A stretch of 64,000 bases of DNA. It comes from Paenibacillus alba. GTDB taxonomy: Bacteria; Bacillota; Bacilli; Paenibacillales; NBRC-103111. Of the stretch, positions 1 to 9,656 are shown piece after piece. Every line of letters starts with the position of its first letter. Position 1 is the stretch's first letter. Below the pieces are notes generated by a model. That model searched no databases, was not told the origin of the DNA, and saw nothing but the letters and a program-made list of their open reading frames with translations. The translations under genes were made by a program, and so were the position numbers. The stretch covers positions 620,001 to 684,000 of the forward strand of contig NZ_JABMKZ010000003.1 in assembly GCF_013204855.1 (NCBI RefSeq), in the 5' to 3' direction.

Positions 1-603
1 GTGATGGGACTTATTGATGCCGTAGAGAAATTTGATTACGCTCGCGGTTTGCAATTCGAAACGTATGCTTCATGGAGAATCCGAGGGTCTATCATTGATG
101 GATTGCGTCAAGGTGATTGGGTACCGCGTTCAGTAAGAGAAAAGGCCAAAAAAGTTGAGGATGCTTATCAGAAGCTGGAGCAGCAGTATCTTCGTTCGGT
201 AACAGATGCGGAAATCAGTGCTTATTTGCAAGTCAGCGAGACCGACTTTCAACAAATGCTTCAAGATATTTCGATTACAACGGTTTGTTCAATTGACGAT
301 CCTATTCGCGAAGAAGACTCAGAAACACGTCTTTCCTTGCTAGTTGATGAAAAGGCTAAAAACCCTGAATTTCAAGTCAATGAGTTTTATCTAAAGGATT
401 CTTTGGCCAAAGCGATTGAGCGTTTGACGGAGAAAGAAAGAACGGTTGTTTCCTTATTTTATTTTGAAGAACTTTCATTAAGTGAAATTGCAGAAGTGAT
501 GTGTTTGTCTCCTTCGCGTATTTCCCAATTACATTCCAAAGCGATACTTCGTCTAAAAGGAGTATTAGGAAGATTTAAAAATCAACTATTTCAGGATTCA
601 TAA
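1..603 (+). CDS. sigD: RNA polymerase sigma factor for motility (SigD/FliA), 5' truncated by window
   Basis: This is the C-terminal 200 residues of a sigma-28 type factor that directs RNA polymerase to flagellar, chemotaxis and autolysin promoters. The visible part starts inside region 2 (GLIDAVEKFDYARGLQFETYASW), continues through region 3 (VPRSVREKAKKVE) and ends with region 4, where the helix-turn-helix LSLSEIAEVMCLSPSRISQ lies at about residues 157-175 of the fragment. The GTG at base 1 is an internal codon: full-length family members are about 250-260 aa, so about 55 N-terminal residues lie upstream of the window. It is the usual last regulatory gene of the fla/che operon, and fapA follows after 29 bp. 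Family assignment is firm; the symbol follows Bacillus usage and synteny with rpsB. Confidence 0.93.
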   Translation: MMGLIDAVEKFDYARGLQFETYASWRIRGSIIDGLRQGDWVPRSVREKAKKVEDAYQKLEQQYLRSVTDAEISAYLQVSETDFQQMLQDISITTVCSIDDPIREEDSETRLSLLVDEKAKNPEFQVNEFYLKDSLAKAIERLTEKERTVVSLFYFEELSLSEIAEVMCLSPSRISQLHSKAILRLKGVLGRFKNQLFQDS

Positions 604-632
604 CCAAATTTGTTGGAGAAAGGTGGTATTCC

Positions 633-2042
633 ATGCTTGAGAGGAACATGCCTTTAGATTACTATATCAGTATTTCCGTCTCGGACGACAAGTTGTCTGC
701 CCAGTTGCTAATTAGCAATATAGATGACACTCTCAAATTAACTGTAGGTCAATTGGAAGACCTTATTCAAAAAAATCGTATCGTGCATGGTTTAAATAAG
801 CAGCTTATTGCTCAAATTGCAGCAGATCCAAAACTGTTTTATCACCAAAAAGTAGTGATAGCAGCAGGTACGAAGCCCCAAGATGGACAAAACGGCACGA
901 TTACATATATTTTTGCGTTTGATCAAGATGAAAAAAAACCGCTTGAGCTGGAAGACGGCAGGGTCAATTATAAAGAAGTTGTAACACTACATAATGTAAG
1001 AAAAGGACAGCTGATCGGGCAGCGCCTTCTGGCGACGGAAGGTATGGCTGGACGAGCAGTGACGGGCGAAACGCTTTTTGCCAAGGCGGGCAAGGAAGCA
1101 AGATTTAAATTAGGTAAGAATGTTATTGTAGATGCGGAGCAAATGACTCTCTATTCAGCAATTGACGGCATGGTGGTGAGAACCGATCGTGATAAGATCA
1201 ACGTTTTCCCTGTGTATGAAATCAATGGCGATGTTGATTATAGCATCGGGAATATTGATTTTGTAGGTACGGTTGTGATCCGCGGCAACGTGCTGCCAGG
1301 CTTCAAAATTCGTGCAGCGGGGGATATCCGCGTTACAGGTGGAGTTGAAGCGGCAGAGCTTGAAGCGGAAGGTTCAGTTGAAATTAATGCGGGTATTGTC
1401 GGGCAAAATAAAGCGCATATCAAAGCTGGGAAAAATGTCAAAAGCTCTTTTATACAAGACGCAACTATTGAAGTTGCGGGAGAATTATTAGTGTCTCAAA
1501 GTATCATGCATTCAACGGTCAGAGCTGGTAAGGCTGTCATATGCAGTGGGTCCAAGGGGCTTATCGTCGGTGGCACCATTCAAGCCGGAGAGCGCGTAAC
1601 AGCGCGTACGATTGGGAATACGATGTCTACGGCAACCGTTGTTGAGGTAGGTGTTCTTCCTGAGCTGCGCAATGAGATGATCAATTTGCGCAATCAACAT
1701 CGCGTGTACATGGAAAACATGGATAAAACCGATAAAGCGCTTACCTTGTTGGATGCTTTAGCGGCCGCCGGGCAATTAACGCCTGATAAAGTAGCCATGC
1801 GGATTAAACTTAATCATACGAAAAAGCAAGCTGTGGAAGAACAAAACACGATTAAGGAACGAATCCTTGAGATTGAAAAATCGTTGGAAGATTCTGAAAA
1901 GGCCAAAGTTGAAGTTTTATCAACCGTTTATGGCGGAACGAAGATCGTGATTGGCCGTTATACGAAATTTATTAAAGATCCAACGAACCGGATGACGTTC
2001 CGATTAAGTGATGGCGATATTACAATGAGTACCTATGTGTAA
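633..2042 (+). CDS. FapA family protein (DUF342, flagellar assembly protein A)
   Basis: A 469-residue DUF342/FapA protein. The N-terminal ~190 residues are the FapA N domain; residues ~195-345 are short repeats rich in G, V and I with alternating charged positions (for example GNVLPGFKIRAAGDIRV), as expected of a right-handed beta-helix; residues ~345-430 are charged and coiled-coil-like. The family is found in flagellar operons and in polar-targeting contexts, but its biochemical role is not well defined. The start is the ATG at 633, after GGTGG; a second ATG at 648 is possible. It sits between sigD and three small genes, likely in the same transcript. Bacillus subtilis has no fapA at this exact place; there swrB follows sigD. 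Confidence 0.85.
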   Translation: MLERNMPLDYYISISVSDDKLSAQLLISNIDDTLKLTVGQLEDLIQKNRIVHGLNKQLIAQIAADPKLFYHQKVVIAAGTKPQDGQNGTITYIFAFDQDEKKPLELEDGRVNYKEVVTLHNVRKGQLIGQRLLATEGMAGRAVTGETLFAKAGKEARFKLGKNVIVDAEQMTLYSAIDGMVVRTDRDKINVFPVYEINGDVDYSIGNIDFVGTVVIRGNVLPGFKIRAAGDIRVTGGVEAAELEAEGSVEINAGIVGQNKAHIKAGKNVKSSFIQDATIEVAGELLVSQSIMHSTVRAGKAVICSGSKGLIVGGTIQAGERVTARTIGNTMSTATVVEVGVLPELRNEMINLRNQHRVYMENMDKTDKALTLLDALAAAGQLTPDKVAMRIKLNHTKKQAVEEQNTIKERILEIEKSLEDSEKAKVEVLSTVYGGTKIVIGRYTKFIKDPTNRMTFRLSDGDITMSTYV

Positions 2043-2061
2043 ATGAAGGAGTGGGTAAGTG

Positions 2062-2385
2062 ATGAGCTTTAAAGCCATTGATTTACAACTCGCTGTACAC
2101 AAAAACGATGAAGCCGGTATTCGGCAAAACCAGCTCATGCAAAAGCCTAGGCAGGATGAAGCCATTTTAGAGCATCAGTCTCTGATTAATACGGAGAAAG
2201 ATCGTCATCGCAGCAGCAAACTTGAAAAGAGCGATCGCGCAGATATTAAAGATCAGGGCGGAGACAAGCAGCAGGCTTCCAAACGGAAGTTCAAGAATAA
2301 AAACAATCTTGAAACCGGCAGCACCGAGTCTCACCATTCGCCGGATCACCCTTATAAAGGCCATCATATCGATTTATCTCTGTAA
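2062..2385 (+). CDS. Small conserved hydrophilic protein of the sigD-rpsB interval, function unknown
   Basis: A 107-residue very polar protein, rich in K, R, Q, D and H, with no membrane segment or signal peptide. The N-terminus (MSFKAIDLQLAVHKNDEAG) and C-terminus (DHPYKGHHIDLSL) look like the conserved ends of a family, with a variable basic middle. From memory, similar small proteins ending in a HPYKG-x-x-ID-x-SL pattern occur beside sigD/fapA in other motile Firmicutes; I do not know a function. The ATG at 2062 is preceded by GGAGTGGGTAAGTG; the overlapping GTG at 2059 is an alternative. It starts 19 bp after fapA and is probably co-transcribed with the motility operon. Confidence 0.65.
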   Translation: MSFKAIDLQLAVHKNDEAGIRQNQLMQKPRQDEAILEHQSLINTEKDRHRSSKLEKSDRADIKDQGGDKQQASKRKFKNKNNLETGSTESHHSPDHPYKGHHIDLSL

Positions 2386-2419
2386 CCCGCTATTTTACTT
2401 ATAGAAAAAGGTGAACCCA

Positions 2420-3040
2420 ATGGCTATGCAGCCGTGGATGTATGTCGTTCTTCTAGGTTTAGTCATCCTTGTATACGCCCGTTTTCTCCCCAAGGAGCAA
2501 GCGGCATTGTCGAACAAAACCAATGTCGTTCAAGAAATTGAGGAGACGATCGAGCACTTTGCTGCTGAAATGGATGAGCAAAATCAGTCTCTGCTTAACC
2601 TTTTTTCCAAAACAAAGCAAGATTATGAAGTGGAGCTTGCCAAACTGGCTGGCAGATTGGAATCATTGGAGAAGCAAAAGCATGAGCTTTCGCAGGAATT
2701 GACGAAAGTACATGTAAATCAGCAAGTTAGTCATCAATCCCATGTTGATTCTGAGAATCAGGGTCTTATTGGGAGCCTAAACAATCCTGATCTGCCCGCT
2801 TCCGCTTCATCTATACAGTCAGAACAAGGGGAAGCTTCTTTCTTACCTGTACCCGCGGAGGAAATCGTGGAAGAGCCCGTCTATATGGGATTGGGTATGA
2901 AAAGCAGGTATACGGAGTTATTTGCTTTACACGACCAAGGGAAAAGCGTAGAAGCCATCGCTAAGCAATTAGGAATGAATAAAGGCGAGGTTAGTTTGAT
3001 CCTTCAGCTTGCGAAACAGGAGGAGAGGGCTCGTGTTTAA
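2420..3040 (+). CDS. DUF6115-type membrane-anchored coiled-coil protein (SwrB-like position)
   Basis: A 206-residue protein with one N-terminal membrane helix (residues ~5-22, WMYVVLLGLVILVYARFLP), a coiled-coil segment (~40-100), a flexible Ser/Asn/Gln-rich stretch and a C-terminal helix-turn-helix-like block (~160-200, YTELFALHDQGKSVEAIAKQ). This layout (anchor, coil, small C-terminal domain) resembles SwrB of Bacillus subtilis, which lies between sigD and rpsB and promotes flagellar basal-body activation; similarity of role is inferred from position and topology only. I prefer ATG 2420 because AAAGGTGA lies 5 bp upstream; an upstream GTG at 2411 overlaps that ribosome-binding site. Its stop overlaps the next gene by 8 bp. 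Confidence 0.7.
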   Translation: MAMQPWMYVVLLGLVILVYARFLPKEQAALSNKTNVVQEIEETIEHFAAEMDEQNQSLLNLFSKTKQDYEVELAKLAGRLESLEKQKHELSQELTKVHVNQQVSHQSHVDSENQGLIGSLNNPDLPASASSIQSEQGEASFLPVPAEEIVEEPVYMGLGMKSRYTELFALHDQGKSVEAIAKQLGMNKGEVSLILQLAKQEERARV

Positions 3041-3548
3041 GAATCGTTCAACTATTTTGGGTATTGGGATTGGCATTATTATAGGGGCTTTGCTTCTACA
3101 AGTAATGTCTGTTCGCGCAAGTGCTCCAGGTCAGGCGAAATTGGCGATGGAGGAGATGGATCCTCAGAAATTGAAGGATGAAACCTCAAAATACTATCAA
3201 GTATTTGATAAAAGTGTCAAAATGTATACACAAGCAGAGTTGGACACTGTCGTTCAGCAGAAAGTGAAGGATGAGGCTGAACGAATAGCAGCAGCTAAGC
3301 CCAAAGATCAACCCAAAACGACTGTCCCTGAAGGCAGCCCCAAAATCATTCTTTATGTGCAGCCTAATTTGGATGCAACTGCGGTTAGTGATTTATTAGT
3401 GAAATCAGGCATCATAACGGATCGTAAAGCTTTCGTCACCGAGTTGGAGAAACAAGGCGGCAATACGAAGCTTCAAATCGGTTTTCACTCTTTTGAGGGC
3501 GTAATGGATATGCCCAAAATCGTTGCCAATTTACTTACAGCTCAATAG
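3033..3548 (+). CDS. Membrane-anchored small protein with an MltG/YceG LysM-like subdomain, no catalytic domain
   Basis: A 171-residue protein. A membrane segment near the N-terminus (TILGIGIGIIIGALLLQV, residues ~6-25) is followed by a charged linker, a Lys/Pro-rich hinge and a C-terminal ~65-residue module (PKIILYVQPNLDATAVSDLL onwards) resembling the LysM-like N-terminal part of MltG-family endolytic transglycosylases. The catalytic part of MltG is absent, so automatic annotation as MltG would overstate it. GTG at 3033 is preceded by AGGAGAGGG with good spacing and overlaps the upstream gene by 8 bp, indicating translational coupling. Last gene of the motility block before rpsB. Confidence 0.65.
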   Translation: MFKNRSTILGIGIGIIIGALLLQVMSVRASAPGQAKLAMEEMDPQKLKDETSKYYQVFDKSVKMYTQAELDTVVQQKVKDEAERIAAAKPKDQPKTTVPEGSPKIILYVQPNLDATAVSDLLVKSGIITDRKAFVTELEKQGGNTKLQIGFHSFEGVMDMPKIVANLLTAQ

Positions 3549-3559
3549 TATGCTTACAA

Positions 3560-3594
3560 ATGGATCTTCTTCTTTTAGAGGTCTTTTTTGTTCG
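3560..3594 (+). terminator. Probable terminator after the motility block
   Basis: GATCTT and AGAGGTC flank a T-rich loop and are followed by a run of six T. The stem is short, so this is a moderate call. It separates the sigD-operon end from the rpsB promoter. Confidence 0.45.
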
Positions 3595-3648
3595 TTTAGG
3601 TACTTGAATACCGCATAAGTTGTGAGAAAATCCGTTCATGACAAAAGG

Positions 3649-3677
3649 TTGCATAGGGATTTGAGTTGTGGTATATT
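3649..3677 (+). promoter_or_regulatory. SigA-type promoter of rpsB
   Basis: TTGCAT (3649-3654) and TATATT (3672-3677) are separated by exactly 17 bp. This places the rpsB start site near 3684 and leaves a leader of about 115 nt. Confidence 0.65.
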
Positions 3678-3710
3678 TATTCACGGTGTTAAAAACTCAC
3701 GCCCGTCAAT

Positions 3711-3747
3711 TTGCATAATGGTGCTTACTTAGGTAAGTTTTATGCAA
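3711..3747 (+). promoter_or_regulatory. Stem-loop in the rpsB leader (candidate S2 autoregulatory element)
   Basis: TTGCATAA (3711-3718) pairs perfectly with TTATGCAA (3740-3747), and inside it CTTAC (3724-3728) pairs with GTAAG (3733-3737) around TTAG. Ribosomal protein S2 leaders that bind S2 are known in bacteria, but I cannot verify a match to a described family from sequence alone. Confidence 0.45.
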
Positions 3748-3800
3748 AGATGCGACAGGCGGCGGATACCAAATAAACCATTTTAGAGGAGGGATTGGGG

Positions 3801-4499
3801 ATGGCAGTTATCTCCATGAAACAGCTTTTAGAAGCTGGCGTACATTTCGGTCACCAAACACGTCGTTGGAATCCGAAAATGGACAAGTACATCTTTACAG
3901 AAAGAAACGGTATTTACATTATCGATTTGCAAAAAACGGTTAAAAAAGTTGAGGAAGCTTACAACTTTGTTAAATCCGTTTCTGAAGATAATGGTACGAT
4001 TCTTTTCGTAGGAACGAAAAAACAAGCGCAAGATTCCGTTGCGGAAGAAGCAGAACGTTGTGGCATGTACTTCATCAACCAACGTTGGTTGGGTGGTACA
4101 TTAACAAACTTCCAAACGATTCAAAAGCGTATTGACCGTTTGAAAACTCTTGAAAGATGGGAAGAGGACGGCACTTTCGAAGTTCTTCCTAAGAAAGAAG
4201 TTATCATTCTTCGCAAAGAGAAAGAGCGTCTTGAGAAATTCTTGGGCGGTATCAAGAACATGAAAGGTCTGCCTAGCGCACTTTTCATTATCGATCCACG
4301 TAAAGAGCGTATTGCTGTTGCAGAAGCTCGCAAATTGGGTATCCCAATCGTTGGTATCGTTGATACAAACTGTGATCCGGACGAAATCGACTACGTGATC
4401 CCAGGTAACGATGATGCGATTCGTGCCGTTAAATTGTTGACAGCGAAAATTGCTGACGCAGTGATCGAAGCACACCAAGGCGAACAAACAACAGCTTAA
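3801..4499 (+). CDS. rpsB: 30S ribosomal protein S2
   Basis: A 232-residue S2 protein, full length for the family. The N-terminal [20 protein letters not shown] and the central [12 protein letters not shown] and [16 protein letters not shown] motifs are diagnostic. S2 is a late-assembling primary protein of the small subunit head-body junction. The start is ATG 3801 with GAGGAGGG upstream; an in-frame TTG at 3795 lies inside the spacer. A strong terminator separates it from tsf, so tsf expression probably depends partly on read-through, as in other bacteria with rpsB-tsf. Confidence 0.98.
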   Translation: MAVISMKQLLEAGVHFGHQTRRWNPKMDKYIFTERNGIYIIDLQKTVKKVEEAYNFVKSVSEDNGTILFVGTKKQAQDSVAEEAERCGMYFINQRWLGGTLTNFQTIQKRIDRLKTLERWEEDGTFEVLPKKEVIILRKEKERLEKFLGGIKNMKGLPSALFIIDPRKERIAVAEARKLGIPIVGIVDTNCDPDEIDYVIPGNDDAIRAVKLLTAKIADAVIEAHQGEQTTA

Positions 4500-4512
4500 T
4501 CTATAGGAACGT

Positions 4513-4559
4513 GAAAAGGGTGGTTGGAAGGTGTAACAGCCTGTCACCACCCTTTTTTT
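4513..4559 (+). terminator. Terminator/attenuator between rpsB and tsf
   Basis: AAAAGGGTGGT (4514-4524) pairs with ACCACCCTTTTTT (from 4546), with a smaller AGG/CCT stem inside, and ends in seven T. No obvious promoter lies in the 59 bp before tsf, so incomplete termination would set the S2 to EF-Ts ratio. Confidence 0.8.
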
Positions 4560-4618
4560 AAAGAATCAATGTGTGCTACATAGCATCAACAATAACAACT
4601 AACGGGAGGTTTCTTTCA

Positions 4619-5269
4619 ATGGCAGTTACAGCAGCACAAGTGAAAGAATTACGTGAAAAAACAGGCGCAGGTATGTTGGATTGTAAGAAAGCACTAGAAG
4701 AAGCTAACGGTGATATCACAAAAGCCGGCGAATTGCTTCGCGAAAAAGGTCTTTCCGCAGCAGCTAACAAAGCTGGACGTATTGCTACAGAAGGCGCTGT
4801 TGAATCTTACATTCACGCTGGCGGTAAAGTAGGCGTACTTGTTGAAATCAACTGTGAAACTGACTTCGTTGGTAAAACGGATCAATTCAGAACTTTCTGC
4901 AAAGATATCGCGATGCACATTGCAGCAGCGAACCCAACTTATGTACGTCGTGAAGAAGTGCCAACAGAAGCTTTGGAGAAAGAGAAAGAAATTCTTCGTA
5001 ACCAAGCTCTTAACGAAGGCAAACCAGAGAAAATCATCGACAAAATGGTTGAAGGCCGTATCGGGAAATACTACGAAGAGTTCTGCTTGATGGAACAACA
5101 ATTCGTTAAAGATCCAGACAAAACGATTGACCAATTGCTGAACGAGAAAATCGCGGCAATCGGCGAGAACATCTCCATTCGTCGTTTCGTTCGTTTTGGT
5201 CTAGGTGAAGGCCTCGAGAAAAAACAAGAGAACTTTGCGGAAGAAGTAATGTCCCAAGTTAACCTATAA
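4619..5269 (+). CDS. tsf: Elongation factor Ts
   Basis: EF-Ts is the nucleotide exchange factor that releases GDP from EF-Tu. The N-terminal UBA-like helix region ([22 protein letters not shown]) and the exchange motif [10 protein letters not shown] (residues ~80-89) are clear. At 216 residues it is shorter than the ~290-residue Bacillus subtilis and E. coli proteins and has a single core subdomain, like the short forms of Thermus; I recall this short form as usual in Paenibacillus. The start is ATG 4619 after CGGGAGG; upstream in-frame codons have no ribosome-binding site. It ends just before a clear terminator. Confidence 0.97.
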   Translation: MAVTAAQVKELREKTGAGMLDCKKALEEANGDITKAGELLREKGLSAAANKAGRIATEGAVESYIHAGGKVGVLVEINCETDFVGKTDQFRTFCKDIAMHIAAANPTYVRREEVPTEALEKEKEILRNQALNEGKPEKIIDKMVEGRIGKYYEEFCLMEQQFVKDPDKTIDQLLNEKIAAIGENISIRRFVRFGLGEGLEKKQENFAEEVMSQVNL

Positions 5270-5280
5270 TAGATTTTTAA

Positions 5281-5312
5281 AAAGTTGGAACACTTGGTGT
5301 TCCTTCTTTTTT
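5281..5312 (+). terminator. Terminator after tsf
   Basis: GGAACAC-TTG-GTGTTCC (5287-5303) is a perfect 7-bp stem, followed by TTCTTTTTT. Confidence 0.85.
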
Positions 5313-5321
5313 AGCCAATAA

Positions 5322-6086
<765 letters not shown>

Positions 6087-6089
6087 ATC

Positions 6090-6644
6090 ATGCCACAAGC
6101 AGTGAAAAAGAATGCAGAAGATCGGATGGACAAAGCCATTGGTGCTCTTAAAAGAGACCTGACTTCGCTTCGTGCGGGTCGTGCGACACCATCGTTACTA
6201 GACCGCATCCAAGTAGAATATTACGGAGCGATGACGCCTGTAAATCAACTTGCGAATTTAACAACGCCAGATTCACGAACCTTGCTTATTCAACCATGGG
6301 ATAAAAGCTCCATGACTTCAATTGAAAAAGCAATTATGAAGTCAGATCTTGGACTAACACCATCCAATGATGGGTTGGTTATTCGTATTGTGATTCCTGC
6401 TCTTACAGAAGAGCGTCGTGCTGATCTCGTGAAAATGACGAAGAAATTCGGCGAAGAAGCGAAGATCGCAATTCGTAACATTCGTCGTGATGCAAACGAT
6501 GAAATTAAAAAGCTTGAAAAAGCGGGGATTTCAGAAGATGAGTCCCGCAAACATCAAGAAGATATCCAGAAGTTTACGGATAAATTTGTAGCTGAAGTTG
6601 AGAAAGTTTTGGCTGCTAAAGAAAAAGAAATCATGGAAGTATAA
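6090..6644 (+). CDS. frr: Ribosome recycling factor
   Basis: A 184-residue RRF, normal length, which splits post-termination ribosomes together with EF-G. The conserved [20 protein letters not shown] and the C-terminal helical [16 protein letters not shown] segment are present. ATG 6090 lies 3 bp after the pyrH stop, with AAGGGAG inside the end of pyrH as ribosome-binding site. A G/C-rich terminator follows. Confidence 0.97.
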   Translation: MPQAVKKNAEDRMDKAIGALKRDLTSLRAGRATPSLLDRIQVEYYGAMTPVNQLANLTTPDSRTLLIQPWDKSSMTSIEKAIMKSDLGLTPSNDGLVIRIVIPALTEERRADLVKMTKKFGEEAKIAIRNIRRDANDEIKKLEKAGISEDESRKHQEDIQKFTDKFVAEVEKVLAAKEKEIMEV

Positions 6645-6654
6645 GATAGATATG

Positions 6655-6681
6655 CCCCCGGGTATTCGCTGGGGGTTTTTC
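6655..6681 (+). terminator. Terminator after frr
   Basis: CCCCC (6656-6660) pairs with GGGGG (6671-6675) and is followed by five T. Confidence 0.75.
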
Positions 6682-6705
6682 ATCTTTCCCTAGTTGGGAG
6701 GAACA

Positions 6706-7479
6706 ATGGTGTTCAAGCTAGTTAAGGAATGGTTAGGTGGAAATAAGCAGGCTTCTGCTGGATTAAAGGACATTGAATTAGACAAAGTACCTGCGCATGT
6801 AGCGATTATTATGGATGGCAATGGGCGTTGGGCAAAGCAACGAGGATTGCCTCGCGTAGCAGGTCATCATTCGGGAATGAAGAACGTTAAGAAAATCACA
6901 ATGGCTGCGAATGAGATCGGGGTCAAAGTGTTGACGATGTATGCTTTCTCGACTGAAAATTGGAAGAGACCAAAGGATGAAGTGGATTTTTTGATGAAGC
7001 TTCCCCAAGAATTTTTTCCACTTGAAATCGAAGAGTTAATCGAAAATAATGTTCGTATTCAGATGACCGGTTGGAAAGAAGGCTTGCCTGATTTTACGCT
7101 TAAAGCAATCGAGGGAGCCATCGAACGAACGAAGAATAATACAGGACTCATTCTGAACTTTGCCTTAAATTACGGTGGCCGCAAAGAAATGATTGCTGGT
7201 GTACAGGACATCATTCGTGACGTTCAAAGTGGAAAGTTGCAAGCAGAGGATTTGGATGAATCCAAGTTTTCTTCATACATGCTGACAGCTGATTTGCCAG
7301 ATCCGGATTTATTGATTCGCACTAGCGGAGAATTGAGACTTAGCAACTTTTTGCTGTGGCAGCTAGCCTATTCGGAGCTTTGGTTCACGGATGCGTACTG
7401 GCCGGAATTCACAGAGTCGTTATTTTTACAAGCCATTGCTGAATATCAGCGCCGCGGGAGACGATTTGGAGGCATTTAA
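6706..7479 (+). CDS. uppS: Isoprenyl transferase (undecaprenyl diphosphate synthase)
   Basis: A 257-residue cis-prenyltransferase that extends farnesyl diphosphate to undecaprenyl diphosphate, the lipid carrier for peptidoglycan and teichoic acid. IMDGNGRWAKQRGLPRVAGH (residues ~35-54) carries the catalytic Asp, and RTSGELRLSNFLLWQLAYSE is the conserved C-terminal substrate-binding motif. ATG 6706 is preceded by GGGAGG; the adjacent GTG at 6709 is an alternative. It shares a lipid/envelope theme with cdsA, dxr and rseP downstream. Confidence 0.96.
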   Translation: MVFKLVKEWLGGNKQASAGLKDIELDKVPAHVAIIMDGNGRWAKQRGLPRVAGHHSGMKNVKKITMAANEIGVKVLTMYAFSTENWKRPKDEVDFLMKLPQEFFPLEIEELIENNVRIQMTGWKEGLPDFTLKAIEGAIERTKNNTGLILNFALNYGGRKEMIAGVQDIIRDVQSGKLQAEDLDESKFSSYMLTADLPDPDLLIRTSGELRLSNFLLWQLAYSELWFTDAYWPEFTESLFLQAIAEYQRRGRRFGGI

Positions 7480-7514
7480 GTATTAAATCAAACCAAGCCT
7501 TCTTCCCGTATAAC

Positions 7515-7562
7515 GCTAGATGTTGAGCTGCTTTAGCGATTAAAGTTGTTCATCTAGGGGGA
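7515..7562 (+). promoter_or_regulatory. Two-part hairpin abutting the cdsA ribosome-binding site
   Basis: CTAGATG (7516-7522) pairs with CATCTAG (7551-7557), enclosing a second stem of CTTTA and TAAAG around GCGAT. The 3' arm ends directly against the GGGGGA ribosome-binding site of cdsA, so folding could affect translation start. Confidence 0.4.
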
Positions 7563-7568
7563 CTCAGC

Positions 7569-8363
7569 TTGAAACAAAGGATCGTTACTGGAGTCATTGC
7601 TGGCTTCTTATTCATTACGTTATTGGTTTTGGGTGGCTATTGGTATGCTGGATTGATCGTATTGCTTTCGATACTAGGATATCGTGAATATATACAGATG
7701 AATGGATTCACCAAGCATAAATTAACAGGTGCAGTAGGTCTGCTTGCTTTGTTATACATAACGATTCCCTGGGAATTAGCTGGTGTTTCTTTGCCTCTTT
7801 CATCGTCAGCCGTTATTTGGCTGGGTATGTTTCTGCTGCTTTTCATTACAGTCGCATCCAAAAATAAAATAACGATTGATCAAGTATCGGTGATTTTATT
7901 GGGAGTCGTATATATCGGCTTCGGCTTTTATTACATGATTGCCGCCCGTTTGGGTGACCATGGCTTGTTTTGGACCATTCTTGTGTTTGTTTGTATTTGG
8001 GCATCGGACTCTGGCGCTTATTTCGTCGGTTCGAAACTCGGGAAACATCTGTTATGGCCTCAAATCAGCCCTAAGAAATCAATTGAAGGTGCTGTAGGCG
8101 GCGTTGTGATTTCGATGATTGTCGCTTTCGGGTTTGCTTGGTTTGCTTCTGATTTGCTCGGATTCGGACAAGCTTTGTTTCTTGGATTCGTCATTGCCGT
8201 TGTAGGACAAGTGGGTGACTTGATACAGTCTGCCTATAAGCGAGTAAAAGGTATTAAAGATACGGGAACATTACTGCCCGGTCACGGTGGCGTACTCGAT
8301 CGAATGGATAGTTGGTTGATCGTATTTCCATTTATTCATTTTCTCGGAATGATTCCCCACTAA
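7569..8363 (+). CDS. cdsA: Phosphatidate cytidylyltransferase
   Basis: A 264-residue integral membrane CDP-diglyceride synthase that makes CDP-diacylglycerol from CTP and phosphatidate, feeding PgsA (also encoded in this window). There are about seven or eight hydrophobic segments, and the C-terminal signature [20 protein letters not shown] (about residues 219-238) with the following LDRMDS contains the metal-binding acidic residues. The start is TTG 7569 after GGGGGACTCAGC. The gap to dxr is 23 bp. Confidence 0.95.
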   Translation: MKQRIVTGVIAGFLFITLLVLGGYWYAGLIVLLSILGYREYIQMNGFTKHKLTGAVGLLALLYITIPWELAGVSLPLSSSAVIWLGMFLLLFITVASKNKITIDQVSVILLGVVYIGFGFYYMIAARLGDHGLFWTILVFVCIWASDSGAYFVGSKLGKHLLWPQISPKKSIEGAVGGVVISMIVAFGFAWFASDLLGFGQALFLGFVIAVVGQVGDLIQSAYKRVKGIKDTGTLLPGHGGVLDRMDSWLIVFPFIHFLGMIPH

Positions 8364-8386
8364 ATGCAGCTGTGAGGTGGAACACA

Positions 8387-9532
8387 ATGAAACGGATTGC
8401 CATTTTGGGTTCTACAGGATCTATCGGCACACAAACGCTAGATATTGTTGCGCATGCCCCAGAGCAATTTCAAATAGAAGCCTTATCAGGTGGATATAAT
8501 AGTCAATTACTAATTGAACAAATTCGAAAATTTAATCCGAAAGTCGTTTCTGTAGCGACGAAGGAATTGGCTGAGAAAGTGTCTAGTCAAGTAAGCTCCG
8601 CGACCAAGGTATGGTATGGTCAAGAGGGGTTGCTGGAAGTAGCTGCTTCTACAGATGCTGATTTCGTTGTGACTGCAATGGTTGGAAGCCAAGGATTAAA
8701 GCCGACAATGGCTGCTATCGAGGCTGGCAAGCATATCGGACTTGCGAATAAAGAGACTTTAGTTAGTGCAGGGCATATTGTAACAGATGCAGCACGGAGA
8801 AAAGGTGTTGCTTTGCTGCCTATCGACAGTGAGCATTCCGCTATCTTTCAATGTTTGAATGGCGAGAACCATAAGCAAATAGCCCAGATAACACTCACCG
8901 CCTCCGGTGGTTCCTTCCGGGATCGCTCACGTGCTGATTTGGAAGGCGTTACGGTTGAGCAAGCATTGCAGCATCCGAATTGGTCTATGGGGGCCAAAAT
9001 TACTATTGATTCCGCCACAATGGTTAATAAGGGGCTAGAAGTGATTGAAGCCCATTGGTTGTTCGGTCTTTCTTATGACCAAATTAATGTCCTTATACAT
9101 CCTGAAAGTGTGATTCATTCCTACGTTGAATTTGTGGATAACAGCGTCATCGCGCAGTTGGGCAATCCTGATATGCGCGTCCCGATACAATATGCTTTAA
9201 CATACCCGGATCGATATCCAACGCCAACGAAGAAATTAGATTTGGCAGCGATCGGCAAGCTTCATTTTCGGGAAATGGACTTTGAACGCTTCCCATGTTT
9301 GCGAATGGCATTTGAGAGCGGCAAACAAGGCGGTACGACACCAACAGTGTATAATGCGGCGAATGAAATCGCTGTCGCTCGTTTCCTCAACGGTGAAATT
9401 ACGTTTTTGCAAATTGAACAGATCATTGAAACTGTTTTGCAGAAGCATGATTCGATTCCAACTCCTTCATTAGATGCCATACACGAACAAGATTTATGGT
9501 CAAGAGATTGTGCGGCATCCATTCAATTCTAG
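8387..9532 (+). CDS. dxr: 1-deoxy-D-xylulose-5-phosphate reductoisomerase
   Basis: A 381-residue DXR, the committed NADPH-dependent step of the MEP pathway to isoprenoids, supplying UppS. The NADPH-binding [12 protein letters not shown] lies at residues ~8-19; [17 protein letters not shown] (metal-binding D and E), SGGSFRD and [13 protein letters not shown] follow in canonical order. The start is ATG 8387 after GAGGTGG; an upstream open frame overlapping cdsA lacks a ribosome-binding site and homology. It is followed by a terminator and a 266-bp gap before rseP. Confidence 0.97.
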   Translation: MKRIAILGSTGSIGTQTLDIVAHAPEQFQIEALSGGYNSQLLIEQIRKFNPKVVSVATKELAEKVSSQVSSATKVWYGQEGLLEVAASTDADFVVTAMVGSQGLKPTMAAIEAGKHIGLANKETLVSAGHIVTDAARRKGVALLPIDSEHSAIFQCLNGENHKQIAQITLTASGGSFRDRSRADLEGVTVEQALQHPNWSMGAKITIDSATMVNKGLEVIEAHWLFGLSYDQINVLIHPESVIHSYVEFVDNSVIAQLGNPDMRVPIQYALTYPDRYPTPTKKLDLAAIGKLHFREMDFERFPCLRMAFESGKQGGTTPTVYNAANEIAVARFLNGEITFLQIEQIIETVLQKHDSIPTPSLDAIHEQDLWSRDCAASIQF

Positions 9533-9539
9533 GTCACTT

Positions 9540-9578
9540 GAGAGCTAAAGTCAGCGAGTTTGGCTCTGCTCTTTTTTT
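9540..9578 (+). terminator. Terminator after dxr
   Basis: AGAGC-t-AAA pairs with TTT-g-GCTCT, followed after GCTC by a run of seven T. Confidence 0.65.
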
Positions 9579-9656
9579 AATCAGCAGTCTGGATACATAG
9601 GAACGTAAAGTCTAATTCAAACTTCTTGCTCGTATACTGTGCTAAATGGGCATAGC

